This document shows, in pieces, positions 25,101-32,539 of a DNA stretch of 64,000 bases. The notes beneath the pieces were generated by a model, which saw nothing but the letters and a program-made list of their open reading frames with translations, did no database searches and was not told the DNA's origin. Each line of letters starts with the position of its first letter. The stretch's first letter is position 1. Source of the stretch: Leuctra nigra (lineage: Eukaryota; Arthropoda; Insecta; Plecoptera; Leuctridae); NCBI GenBank assembly GCA_934045905.1, contig OW203765.1, positions 22,755,409 to 22,819,408 on the forward strand. The letters run 5' to 3'. A program made the position numbers and the translations under genes.

Positions 25101-26304
25101 ACTTTCCTACAAATGATAATAGATTATAATTAAACTATCTTAGTAAGTAGTACCATGAACCTACCTATCAATTCCCATTGTTGTGGTTATAATTAACAAC
25201 TGACAAGTACTACCTACCTAATCTAATTTATAGCTATTAATTAATTAATTACTATTTACTTTCCACACATGAATCAGGAAAGCGCGTGCAAAGCAGTGAG
25301 TGGAAAAGAATATTTGCCGTGCATGCAATAAATAATTGACACAGGTACCTATAAATAGTATTTCAGTGTAGCATCGAAAAGAAAACAATCAAATCAAGTG
25401 TTCCACAAGTAGATACAATTAGATTAAAAATTATCTTTAAATACAAAGTAAAAAAGATTTCCAGTACATAAATCTGCAAAAAATCAATATTAGGTAGGAC
25501 TCTATCTATAGATCAAATAGGTTAAAATTGTGCAAGCTTTCTAAAAATTAAAAAATTTTCAACAGCTCAGCACGCCCTGTTCACTTAAAAACTTGTTGAA
25601 TGTCACTCCTCATTGTCATGGAAGTTCTCACAAAAGTCATCTGAAGTCTGATGCTAATTTATAATGATTCTAAATTAAATGATTTTTCAAAATTCCTTCC
25701 TTTGTCTTGCCATCAACTCCCTACTTTGCTGTCAATGTAGTGAAATAAAGTTTACCATCATTGAATTGTATTAACTATTAATGCAGTTGCGACATATAAG
25801 ATTACCTTGATACAAACGGGTTGAAGTTGGCCTGCCATTAGTTGGTTATTCATTATCATTTAAATTATCATACCCCAAAAAACAATCAGAAAATAAATAG
25901 GTAGGTAGGTAGGTACCTAAATATTGATAGGTAGGTAGGTCTATAATATTAGATACATAAGTCTGTTCGTTCGCCGCTTGTCTACAAATGAACTGTTACA
26001 CCGACAAAGAATTGGTGTAGAATTTTCCACACAAGTGGCAGCTGGTTAAGTGTCAGTGCCACCAGTGTAAATGAACAGCCCTAACAGTCAACAATCATTG
26101 GGCATTTATTAAGAAAAAGCGGATATTGCAGACTACGCTTTCTTACCCGCATAGACAGCAAAGAATCCAACTCGAACATTTCTTGGTTGAACGATATCGT
26201 TGTGATCCAGTCATTACTCGAGCGTCGGGTTCAAGAAGAAAGTCACTTTCATCCATCTCAAAGTCTCGTTCACCACCGGTGACGAGCAACGGCACTTCCT
26301 CCAT
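1196..26304 (-). CDS. ATP9: P4-type ATPase, ATP9A/ATP9B ortholog (3' end off window)
   Basis: This is a P4-ATPase of the endomembrane ATP9/Neo1 class. Exons, 5' to 3': 26147-26304, 23268-23526, 22068-22226, 20657-20899, 19910-20098, 19598-19719, 17731-17953, 17485-17613, 16135-16305, 15275-15436, 14562-14738, 11549-11719, 11207-11395, 10056-10245, 9297-9532, 6052-6223, 1196-1399. All have AG/GT borders and join in one frame to about 1051 aa. Visible motifs are DGETDWKLR (actuator domain, ~225), [12 protein letters not shown] (TM4, ~375), the phosphorylation motif CDKTGTLT (Asp ~422), YLKGAD (nucleotide binding), MLTGDK (~725) and GDGGNDVSM (~833). The ATG at 26304 has an in-frame stop 6 nt upstream. 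The N-terminus (MEEVPLL, an acidic stretch, then a Cys-rich WILCCLCG) resembles vertebrate ATP9B. The last membrane segment and C-tail, roughly 60-70 aa by comparison with vertebrate proteins, are missing. ATP9 proteins act at the trans-Golgi/endosome. Unlike most P4-ATPases they are reported not to need CDC50. Confidence 0.95.
2259..3582 (+). repeat. interspersed repeat family R1, copy 1
   Basis: It begins tactaggaaaacgctc and ends cgctcgcttcgctcgct. Internal blocks such as 'acaatattggtctt' and 'gcaaaatatgagtttgatca' recur in copy 2 (11985-14540). The spacing of related blocks inside copy 1 (2259 and 2695) indicates internal duplications. No ORF, no obvious terminal inverted repeats, class unknown. 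Confidence 0.6.
3770..5341 (+). mobile_element. non-LTR retrotransposon reverse transcriptase ORF, intact RT, 5'-truncated element
   Basis: An uninterrupted 523-aa frame lies in the large ATP9 intron, antisense to ATP9. RT blocks are visible: [71 protein letters not shown] and the catalytic IQYADDS, followed by a thumb/connection region ending in a Cys-poor tail. There is no endonuclease domain upstream; sequence before about 3700 belongs to another repeat, so the copy is 5' truncated. The 3' end (5520-5560) runs into an AATACAATACAA repeat, a microsatellite tail as in several LINE clades. It is probably of the jockey superfamily; the clade is not certain. Confidence 0.85.
5342..5570 (+). repeat. 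LINE 3' UTR and (ATACA)n tail
   Basis: This AT-rich non-coding sequence follows the RT stop codon and ends in aataatacaatacaatacaa. It is read as the 3' terminus of the retrotransposon at 3770-5341. Confidence 0.6.
5733..6012 (+). repeat. interspersed repeat family R2, copy 1
   Basis: It shares long stretches with 44290-44577 in the same orientation: gagccactt...ggc, aggagaaacaattgaaatt, agccata-caaacaact-aagcaaat, and tctcgaatacag. Here it ends about 40 bp from the splice donor of ATP9 exon 16 (6052). Function and class unknown. Confidence 0.65.
6382..6562. repeat. direct repeat pair with internal palindrome
   Basis: The block actacattgtattgttaaaa...gcatgtagtgttat occurs at 6382-6423 and again at 6521-6562. 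Each copy has cactacat...atgtagtg as an inverted repeat. It is probably a small MITE or remnant. Confidence 0.55.
6685..6755 (-). repeat. degenerate tRNA-derived sequence
   Basis: Read on the minus strand it has a B-box-like GGTTCGAGGCC and an A-box-like GTGGTCCCGGGGTTGG, but stems are poorly formed. Best seen as SINE or pseudo-tRNA debris. Confidence 0.35.
7337..8798 (-). mobile_element. non-autonomous Helitron, copy 1
   Basis: Read on the minus strand the element starts TCTTACTTATAGTTAC and ends GGGACCCTCTAG. A 7-bp hairpin GTCATGT-tat-ACATGAC lies 8 nt before the terminal CTAG. Host bases are A on the left and T on the right, with no target duplication, as expected for Helitrons. A second copy with the same ends lies at 53336-54774. 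No Rep/helicase frame is present. It contains a CA/GACA microsatellite at about 8741-8778. Confidence 0.8.
8805..9200. repeat. R1-related remnant
   Basis: The phrase acatgcgttgataaacgag and later ttacgcgcgtttgctgatcag resemble the terminal block of family R1 at 2259 and 11985. Diverged; boundaries unclear. Confidence 0.35.
9840..9867. repeat. perfect 28-bp palindrome
   Basis: The sequence taagatatcattga followed by its exact reverse complement tcaatgatatctta has no spacer. It lies in an ATP9 intron. It could extrude as a cruciform; no family is assigned. Confidence 0.8.
12336..13083. mobile_element. hAT-like element of the CAGGGCTGCCG family, copy 1
   Basis: The termini CAGGGCTGCCGT and GGCGGCAGCCCTG are inverted. 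Internal text (acggatattatccg near the left end, acggatttttc near the right) parallels the copy at 45664-46575. No clean 8-bp target duplication is left, and there is no transposase frame. Confidence 0.65.
13486..14178. mobile_element. TIR element with TACCGTAT...GTATAAGACGCA ends
   Basis: The left end taccgtataaactcgtgtat and the right end (reverse complement taccgtattaactcgtgtat) form an imperfect inverted repeat of about 28 bp that ends in aagacgca. Sub-terminal copies of cgtcttatacacg occur inside. The element sits within R1 copy 2. The flanking TA may be the target. Superfamily not assigned. Confidence 0.65.
15607..16064. mobile_element. hAT MITE, GGGTACCC-rich, 8-bp TSD CTATGAAG
   Basis: The terminal inverted repeats are TAGTGATGCCATCGGGTA. 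The target CTATGAAG is exactly duplicated at 15599-15606 and 16065-16072. The sub-terminal regions are repeats of gggtacccggg. It lies in the intron between ATP9 exons 9 and 10 (intron order 5' to 3'). Confidence 0.85.
16316..16963. mobile_element. hAT MITE at the ATP9 exon 9 splice acceptor, TSD GGAGACAT
   Basis: The ends CAGAGCTGGGTAGTAACT and AGTTACC...CCCAGCTCTG are inverted. The 8-bp target GGAGACAT is duplicated at 16308-16315 and 16964-16971. The left target duplication overlaps the last bases of the 3' splice site upstream of exon 9 (acceptor at 16306), so the region that should hold the pyrimidine tract and branch point is now element sequence. Confidence 0.85.
16964..17090 (-). pseudogene. 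partial tandem duplication of the ATP9 exon 9 start and acceptor
   Basis: Positions 17010-17053 repeat, with 3 differences, the start of exon 9 and its acceptor (tacaccggagtcacgttgtg followed by gcacaaagccagtg). Both copies are followed by the same upstream intron text (caagtcttgcgcttgcatca). So a unit of about 75 bp holding the 3' splice site and about 34 bp of exon 9 was duplicated in tandem before the hAT element entered one copy. Confidence 0.75.
18708..19260. mobile_element. hAT MITE, GGGTACCCGGGTA-rich, TSD ATTTAGAG
   Basis: Termini are TAGAGGTC and its inverse. The target ATTTAGAG is exactly duplicated at 18700-18707 and 19261-19268. It is flanked inside by repeats of gggtacccgggta and contains poly-A runs. 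Related in composition to 15607-16064. Confidence 0.85.
20338..20359. repeat. (AAT)n microsatellite
   Basis: A short run of aat triplets lies in an ATP9 intron. Confidence 0.9.
21849..22048 (-). pseudogene. LINE 3'-end fragment next to the ATP9 exon 3 donor
   Basis: Read on the minus strand it encodes KKDVLERVEEG-like text, a [16 protein letters not shown] acidic tail, then the 3' tail ggccctagtgttggtgggta. It matches 50985-51345. It begins 20 bp from the exon 3 border at 22068. Confidence 0.7.
22780..22835. repeat. palindromic end of a small element
   Basis: The stretch agtgatgggggtcccggaatattccc is followed by an inverted ggaatattccc copy. A similar end in reverse (gatattcccatcacta) lies near 29235-29250. 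The partner end was not found. Confidence 0.3.
22942..23177. mobile_element. MITE with AATGGGGTTGTTCAC ends, copy 1
   Basis: The inverted ends aatggggttgttcac and gtgaacaaccccatt enclose 236 bp. The same element, about 90% similar by eye, is at 28840-29078 in the SNAPC3 intron. Non-coding; superfamily unknown. Confidence 0.75.
23726..24610 (-). CDS. possible nested three-exon gene for a small membrane protein, unidentified
   Basis: Three open segments lie in ATP9 intron 1. Exon a is 24450-24610 (starts [13 protein letters not shown], very acidic, in-frame stop upstream at about 24668). Exon b is 24101-24283, with a strong pyrimidine-rich acceptor and a hydrophobic stretch [16 protein letters not shown]. 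Exon c is 23726-23894, with a hydrophobic stretch near the C-terminus ([18 protein letters not shown]) and a basic tail HKRHKRG. Borders and phases (2-2-2) join to exactly 170 aa plus a stop. I do not recognise the family. The layout suggests a short protein with two membrane segments. Alternatively, exon a (from 24610) and the first ATG of exon b (24216) both end in phase 2 and could be alternative first exons of ATP9 joined to 23526. Transcript data are needed to choose. Confidence 0.4.
24668..26146. other. ATP9 intron 1, no further gene seen
   Basis: AT-rich sequence with taggtaggtaggt microsatellites (about 25900-25945). I see no conserved coding exon here. Confidence 0.5.
26147..26304 (-). 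CDS. ATP9: ATP9 first coding exon
   Basis: This exon encodes about 53 residues beginning [11 protein letters not shown] and ending in a Cys-rich [11 protein letters not shown]. It ends in phase 2 at a gtaaga donor, matching the phase-2 acceptor at 23526, where the next exon starts CCQWFWRR. It is separated from exon 2 by a 2.6-kb intron and reads on the strand opposite to an unrelated open frame. I prefer it over two other phase-2 candidates (24450-24610 and 24101-24216) because its acidic-then-cysteine layout matches vertebrate ATP9B. Confidence 0.8.
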
Positions 26305-28144
26305 ATCTCACAATCATGAAACTTCACGTACTAGCCGATATGAAAACTGCGATATGTAGTTTGATGCAACACATAACCTTTAAAACGTGACAGCTGCAGT
26401 AACTAACTAATGTGATTTACCTTTATTTGATTAGCTCGATTCTAGAGAAAATGTAAAAAAAATTATTAATTATTTAGGGTCTGACCTATGAGACAGGTAG
26501 TGCAGGTAGGTTGGGCATTGATTCAGTTAGTATCTGGGGATTGGGTTGGGCTAAAGATATTACTTTCGAACGAATTTTCAGACGATTCGTGCACAAAGCA
26601 CACATAATATGATTTTCTATAAGTTACATAGTCACCAAACTACATCACAATGATTGTAATAAAGAATAGAATTAGTATCGAAATACAGTTCTCGGAAAAA
26701 ATGAAACTTTGACGTTTGACAGCCGCACGCATGTGACATAAGCGTCCGCCATCTTTAAACACTTGTTCCCGCTCTTTGCTACCGATTCAAATGTTGACAA
26801 TGAGAGATGTCAGATTAAATTGTTATTTTTTTTGTAACTGAATTATTAGGAAACAAAATACTTTGACTTGAACCAAACCAAATTAGGCACCTATTTATGT
26901 ATGGTAATTAGTATGACGGTAATTGTATACCTAATTATACTTTCAGTTTCTATTAACATTTTAATGAAACACAACATAAAATAAATAAAACACGTAAAAA
27001 TACATATAATACGCTTACTCTTTTGTCAGGGTACTACAAATTCTATGTAATAACAAGAAGTTAATTTTTTTTTTTTTTTTATTAGTCACACAGATACACA
27101 CAGTACATTATTACAAAAAATACATCAAACAAAATCCTGCAAAGCCATGCAGGCTTATCTGCAGGTGTATATCATAAAAGAAAAATTAACAATACAAATA
27201 ATGCGGTGTGACAACACAAGAAAAATACAAGATCAAAAAAAAACTCCCACAACAATAATACGCACCAATGCCGTAAGTAGGATACCACAAATTTAAAAAT
27301 TGTAAATAAAATAATAATTCGGGAGGAACTTGATAGATGGTGATTGCCTGATTGGTGACTGATAATACAAATTTACAAAACGCTGAGTATATCAAGTATT
27401 TATTTAATACAAATTATTACAAAATATTATAATTTAAGCATTTTAATTCAGTTCAATCGATTACCAGTTCACATCTTAAGGTGCTGCAAGCGCGAGCGAT
27501 TTTGCTGCTTTTTGTAGACACTTTTTGCAATACGATTGGAGACAAAATAGGTAGACCAAATTATTTGAAATTTTAATCATCATTACTGATAAGATAAGAG
27601 ACAAACTTAGGGTTATCTTTTGGTACATTTTTAATTTTTTGTTTCGCTAATTAGTAATAATCAGTGGATTTTTGGTGAAAAATTAGCTATTTTCTTGTCT
27701 CCCTGGGCGCCGTATACAATTAAATTTCAAAAAAAAGCCAAGGGATAACCCTAAGTTTGTCTTTCAACTAATCATGATTAAAATTTGAGATCAATTGGTT
27801 AACGGGATTGGTCTCTAATTGTACCGCAAATTTCATAGTTTTGCGCGTTTTTTTTTCGAATAACCGGCGCCTAATTAACGATGCAATAAGCAAAAATGAA
27901 AAAGTGCTACTAATATACAATCAGACTGATCATGTGAACATCCTGTAAAAGTTACACTCACTTATGAGACCATTTTTCTCTCTCTATTTTCTAAAACGGC
28001 TGAGCGCTAGTATGACCTTGGTTCACCTTGGTTTGTAAAGTCAATAAGAATTGATTGGGAAGGTTGGTACATACAATAGGCGGAATATGGTTTAAAAATC
28101 ACAGTAGAGAGACAGTTTTACAACATTACCAAAATCAGATGAAT
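26305..28144. other. intergenic region between ATP9 start and SNAPC3 end
   Basis: This should hold the ATP9 promoter and the SNAPC3 3' UTR on the minus strand. There is a poly-T stretch at about 27066-27080 and AT-rich sequence; no TATA-type or other promoter motif is convincing. No gene seen. Confidence 0.5.
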
Positions 28145-30327
28145 TTAAATCAAAATCGATCTATCAACATAAGGAAAAGCTTTAAACTGTCCAACCTTTA
28201 CCCCATCAACATAGTTAAATGAATAGAAGCACCCCTCACAGAAGTAGCACGGATCAACCGGAACGCGATCCGAACCTTCCGTCACCCACTTGGCGATGAA
28301 CTTGCCGCATACCATACATATCCTCGCTCGCCGCTGCGGGAGGCACCGCACGTACGGATAGTTCTTCGCTTGAAGCGCGTCGTCGTGCGCCAGCAGCCTG
28401 ATGTCGGAGAACACAATGAGGTGTTCGCAGTCGCCCTGGTGTTGGTAGACGTACGGATATCCCAGCTGCAGTTCAAGGTCCTCCAGTCGGGTGTTCTCCA
28501 TCGAACCGGTCTTCAGCGGTGCGATGCCTTGCTCGGCAGCCCACTTGCGGATCACGGCGCTGTAGTCGACGTTGCTCGGGTCGCGACCGTCGTTGTAGAA
28601 GATGTTGTTGATGAAGATAAAGCCGGATTTACACACGTCCTGCAAGTATTTCAAATAATGGGAACAAACATAGTACGATTTAAATAGAATGGAAGCATTA
28701 TTATTTTGATACAAAAAGTTTTTCATTGCTTTATGATTTATCCTAAAGGAAAATTCAAATTGTTCTCAAGATTGAAGGCGAAAATTAAAGTGAAATCTCA
28801 ACACAACCATTAGAGAGGGTAACTAGGTGGGTTTCTTGAAATGAGGTTGTTCACGCAAAACTATTGTAGATGTCGTTGCTGTCCTAACCGGAATAAGAAC
28901 CAATGAAAATGCCGATAGAGGGCCAAATCAAAATGCATCTAGCGGAATGGAAGGATTTTAAACCTTGGCGGGAGTTTGATTCATAGATCTTGGATTCAGA
29001 GACCAACCAATCAGAGAGAGACACCTCCATTGCCGCTAGCGCTGCGAGTGAGAGCAAGTGGCAGTGAACAACCCCATTGGCACGACTGCCTGATCATGTC
29101 ATTTATTTTGTCAAATCTAAAGAACTATAATCTTGAACAGCAACTAGAAATTAACTACTATTTGGCTTTGATAGTACCTACGTAGGATGGGGGAGATGTG
29201 GGAATTTCCCCTCTCTTCCCCCTCTGATTCATATGATATTCCCATCACTATGTTTTTAAAAAAAATTCCAACCCTCTCCCACCATAATTACATTTTTAGT
29301 TCCAATGTGCCACAGATTGGGATGTGAAATAGACCTGATTTTAGAATTTAATTGTTAAATAATTTCAAAACTGTAGGTGTTAGGTACACGATAATTTTTG
29401 AAAAATAGGTTTTCATTAAAATAAATCAAATGTTAAATCAATAATTTACATAATTTTATTTGAACTAAACATAGAACCCTGGAAGGAGGCAGTAATTAGG
29501 CTTAGGAGTAGGTAGTAGTACCTAGGCAGGAATGTAATTTGTTCATAATGCTTTGTGACGTGTACGGTGTAGGTTATTGTAGGTACTTAGTTACAAATTT
29601 ACAATATTAAATACAATCTTACAATAGCTCTCTCAATGATTGGTTCTCGTGGGTTTTCGCTCATGTCCTTGGCAACAGCCATGTCAGCGTTGCACATGAT
29701 CATCCCTCGAAGCTGGGCCAATGTTTGAGTACCGTACATCACAACTTCCTGACACAGCTTTGGTCTGCCACTAAATCGTGACCCTTTCACGTGCTGGAAT
29801 GGATGGTAGACACGAATGTACACGGAGAAGTCTTCGTTTGTCTTGAGGGCCGGACCACTGTCAGTTGACGGTTCATCGCTTTTACCATCCTCTAACCACC
29901 TGATACCACGATACTTTAATGGAGCATGTGACACAGCTTGCTGACGAACCTGATCACGACCAAATTTTCTATTTTTACGCAGGATTTCTATTCTATCGTG
30001 ACGAGTCTTAGCTGCTTCCACAGACTTTAAATTCAAATCTTTGATCGCATCTGGAGGAAAAGTTGGCTTAACAAATATTTTAGGTTTCGATTTCAATATT
30101 TGTACGTCACTTGGAGCGACAACGAGTTGATCTTTTTGGTCGAAACCCTTGGAAAATGCACTTAGTTCTAGAGATTGTCCACTGGCTACGTTTTTCAGTT
30201 TCAAATTCAGCATCTTGGTCTCGAAATCTCTTGCTCTCTGGCTGAACTGCGTCATATGCGACTTTATGTTTATTTTCTCTGATACATTGGGGTCAGTTTT
30301 AGGATCTGTTTTGTAAATTTGATCCAT
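28145..30327 (-). CDS. SNAPC3: snRNA-activating protein complex subunit 3 (SNAPC3 / SNAP50)
   Basis: There are two exons, 29623-30327 (ATG at 30327, 235 aa) and 28145-28639 (164 aa plus stop TAA), joined in phase 0 by a gtaaga donor and a cag acceptor. The 399-aa product is close in size to human SNAPC3. Exon 1 carries the conserved EVVMYGTQTLAQLRGMI segment. Exon 2 carries FIFINNIFYND, NVDYS, LGYPYVYQHQGDCEHLIVF and a C-terminal zinc-binding module with CMVC (~343-346) and CYFCEGC (~366-372), ending QFKAFPYVD. SNAPc binds the proximal sequence element of snRNA promoters for RNA polymerase II and III; this subunit contributes to DNA contact. The 983-bp intron holds a MITE at 28840-29078. The gene lies about 1.8 kb upstream of ATP9 on the same strand. 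Confidence 0.95.
28840..29078. mobile_element. MITE with AATGGGGTTGTTCAC ends, copy 2
   Basis: Same inverted ends and interior as 22942-23177 (left end reads aatgaggttgttcac). It lies in the SNAPC3 intron. Confidence 0.75.
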
Positions 30328-31690
30328 TATTTACAATAAATTTGAAAGAAACTAAAAACGCACCTAGACGTCAACCAGAGGTCAGTCACAAAACATAACC
30401 TCAACAAAAGAGTAAACCACAACTCACAAGGTCAGCGAGTCACGTGGTATATGCTGCGCGCGCATTCTCCCGCCGTCTAGAATAAATTTGAAATCAATAA
30501 AAACTTAGTAAACTTTCAAAATATTATTGATTTTATTAATTTACAAAAGCAACTTATGTTTTCTGTGAAAGTGTGATTGTATAAGAAACATCTAGGAATA
30601 ATTATTTGCGTTTGCATAAGGTGGAAAAGATGGTTTTTAAATTTAGGAAAAGTTCATAAAAACTGGTAAATAATTTCAGAAAAAATACAGTGCGTAATTT
30701 CACATTCTAAGAAAAACTGTTAAAAAATATTATCATGGACAGTTTATAATTTTAATTGATCTATGTAAATACTTTGTTTTGATGTTAGTCCGCCTACTAT
30801 AATATAAAATGAATTCACAAGTAGCTTCAGTACCTCTGTTTTTATGTTGAAAAAGGTTTACGTACTCCCTGCGTTTACTTTGCAAAGACTAACTGCCATT
30901 TCAAGCATTTGAAGCTGCTGTTGCTCTTTTAGGAGGCATAAGGAAAAGGCCCAATTTATTGTGGTATTATTTATTTAACTTGTCAAAACTCCACTTTGAA
31001 ACTTCGGTAATCCTGGAGCTTTCAGCTAATATTTTGACTGTCTTTTGACAACGATCTAACAATATATAATTGTAATATTCCAAGTAATGGAGCCATTTGT
31101 GTGGATTTTATTAAAGTAGGTAGTTCTTAAGGTACTAGTCTACCCTTGTTAAAAAAATCGGCATTTTTGAAAAAATGTTGAAATTTTTGTTTTAATTCAA
31201 AGAAAACATGTTAATATAAGTCTAAAAAATTTTTTTTTACTTTTTAATTATTTTGATTAAAATTTTAATTAATTTTTTTATAAAAATAATTGGTGGCATT
31301 GTCAACACTGATAGCCAAGGTAGTGTTCATCCAATATTTTTTTTCTTCAATTTAAAATGATCATGAAAGGTATGTCTGTGTTCTGTATTGTAATTTTGAT
31401 CCTAAAATACCCAGAACATTTTTTTTTTTTTTTTTTACTAGTAGGTGCTGATTTAAATGGTTTTCTCAAGTAAATTAACACCTGATCAATTTTGTATTAT
31501 TGTGTTAGGAAAAAAATACGTATTTTAGCCCTGACAGAACATGCACAAAAACATTATCTTCAAACCAAAACAAAAATGAGCCCTCTATCACAAAATTTAC
31601 TATCCTTTTCTGATGTTGAAGCAATCTAATGTTTGTGGAAATTAAGATTCTGAGTAAACAGGTGTAAAAGATGAATAGAAGGCCAAAATC
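30328..31690. other. intergenic, upstream of SNAPC3
   Basis: AT-rich sequence with short poly-A and poly-T runs. It is expected to contain the SNAPC3 promoter. No gene or repeat with clear ends seen. Confidence 0.5.
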
Positions 31691-31694
31691 ACTG

Positions 31695-32244
31695 TCACGT
31701 AGCACACTGTTCAGTTGTCAAAATGTCCAGCAGCATATGTGGTGCCTTCGACTGCAGAATTTTTATCGGCGGTCCTCTTACTAGCGCTTCTGATCCATCG
31801 CCGACGAGTCTTCGTAGCTGGTGCAGCTTGTCGGCCACAGACTTCAATGCGTCGATGATCAGCCGCCGCAACACCGCGAAGCACAACAACGCGTCGCGGT
31901 GTTGCGGCGGCTGATCGTCATCGCGAATGTCATCATCGCTAACCGATAGAACGCATGGCGTAAATCATTCGCCGATTGACTTCAAAATGTTGGCCCTGCT
32001 TTTTGGAGGTGAATATTGAGTCACCAACATAACCACAAGTGCACTGAACATATAGAGAAAGTGCGCTACCACAACGCTTTCGCTCTTCGTCGATAAGTGT
32101 CAATGTTCCGACGACGGTGCACTCGGGGCACGCTAGAGCGGAAACCATCGATTGCAAGCACTCCAAGTCCAACATGACTACACCAGTTATGTTATTATAT
32201 ATATATATCATCAGGTTCTTCGGACGAGCTTCGTCGAGTGACAA
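31695..32244 (-). pseudogene. Mutator-like transposase-domain protein fragment
   Basis: A 101-aa frame (32244-31939) contains ITGVVMLDLECLQSMVSALA, a CPEC pair, CTCGYVGDSIFTSKK and FEVNRRMIYAMRSIG, then a stop. This order (two cysteine pairs, then a SKK and an EVNRR-YAMRxIG motif) is characteristic of the Mutator-like domain of uncharacterised arthropod transposon proteins. Downstream, in another frame, is an open stretch with SDDDIRDDDQPPQHRDALL...LRRLVGDGSEALVRG that I cannot identify. The catalytic part is absent. It is a decayed piece; upstream sequence has AT repeats and no start support. Confidence 0.6.
31855..31921. repeat. strong hairpin, 23-bp perfect stem
   Basis: The arm gatcagccgccgcaacaccg (plus cga) is followed by a 14-nt loop and the exact reverse complement ending ggctgatc. 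The stem extends a few more bases with one mismatch. It is GC-rich against an AT-rich background and sits just downstream of the Mutator-like fragment. Confidence 0.85.
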
Positions 32245-32369
32245 GATCCATGTTCAAGAGATGTAATCGACCCTGATTGGTTGACGTTTTTATGGATTTC
32301 GAGATGGCTGTTTTTCCTGAGCCTCTTAGTATTGTATATGTTCTGTTTCTGGCATTGTTTTTTCTTATT

Positions 32370-32479
32370 TGACAGCTGACAGATTTCTCTGTACATTTTT
32401 AGTTTTTGATTTTTTGGTTTGTACCTTGATAAGGGTGGGCGGACGCCTGTCGAAACGTCGGTTTGAATAAACTATTTAC
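32370..32479 (+). repeat. possible Penelope-like element terminus
   Basis: The phrase cctgtcgaaacgtcggtttg followed by aataaa resembles the ends of Penelope-type elements seen in many animals. Assignment is by resemblance only. Confidence 0.3.
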
Positions 32480-32509
32480 GTAGCATAATACCGTATCATG
32501 TCTTTAATA
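32479..32509 (+). repeat. 31-bp direct repeat flanking the 302-bp array, left copy
   Basis: It starts cgtagcataataccgtatca and continues to tctttaata. The identical sequence recurs at 35227-35257, just right of the array. Confidence 0.85.
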
Positions 32510-32539
32510 TATATATATTTATATATATATAGCATAATA

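Noticed and set aside
26126..26359. Plus-strand frame with [12 protein letters not shown] text
   Set aside because: It is the antisense of ATP9 exon 1; the minus strand has ATG, conserved N-terminal layout and a phase-matched donor.
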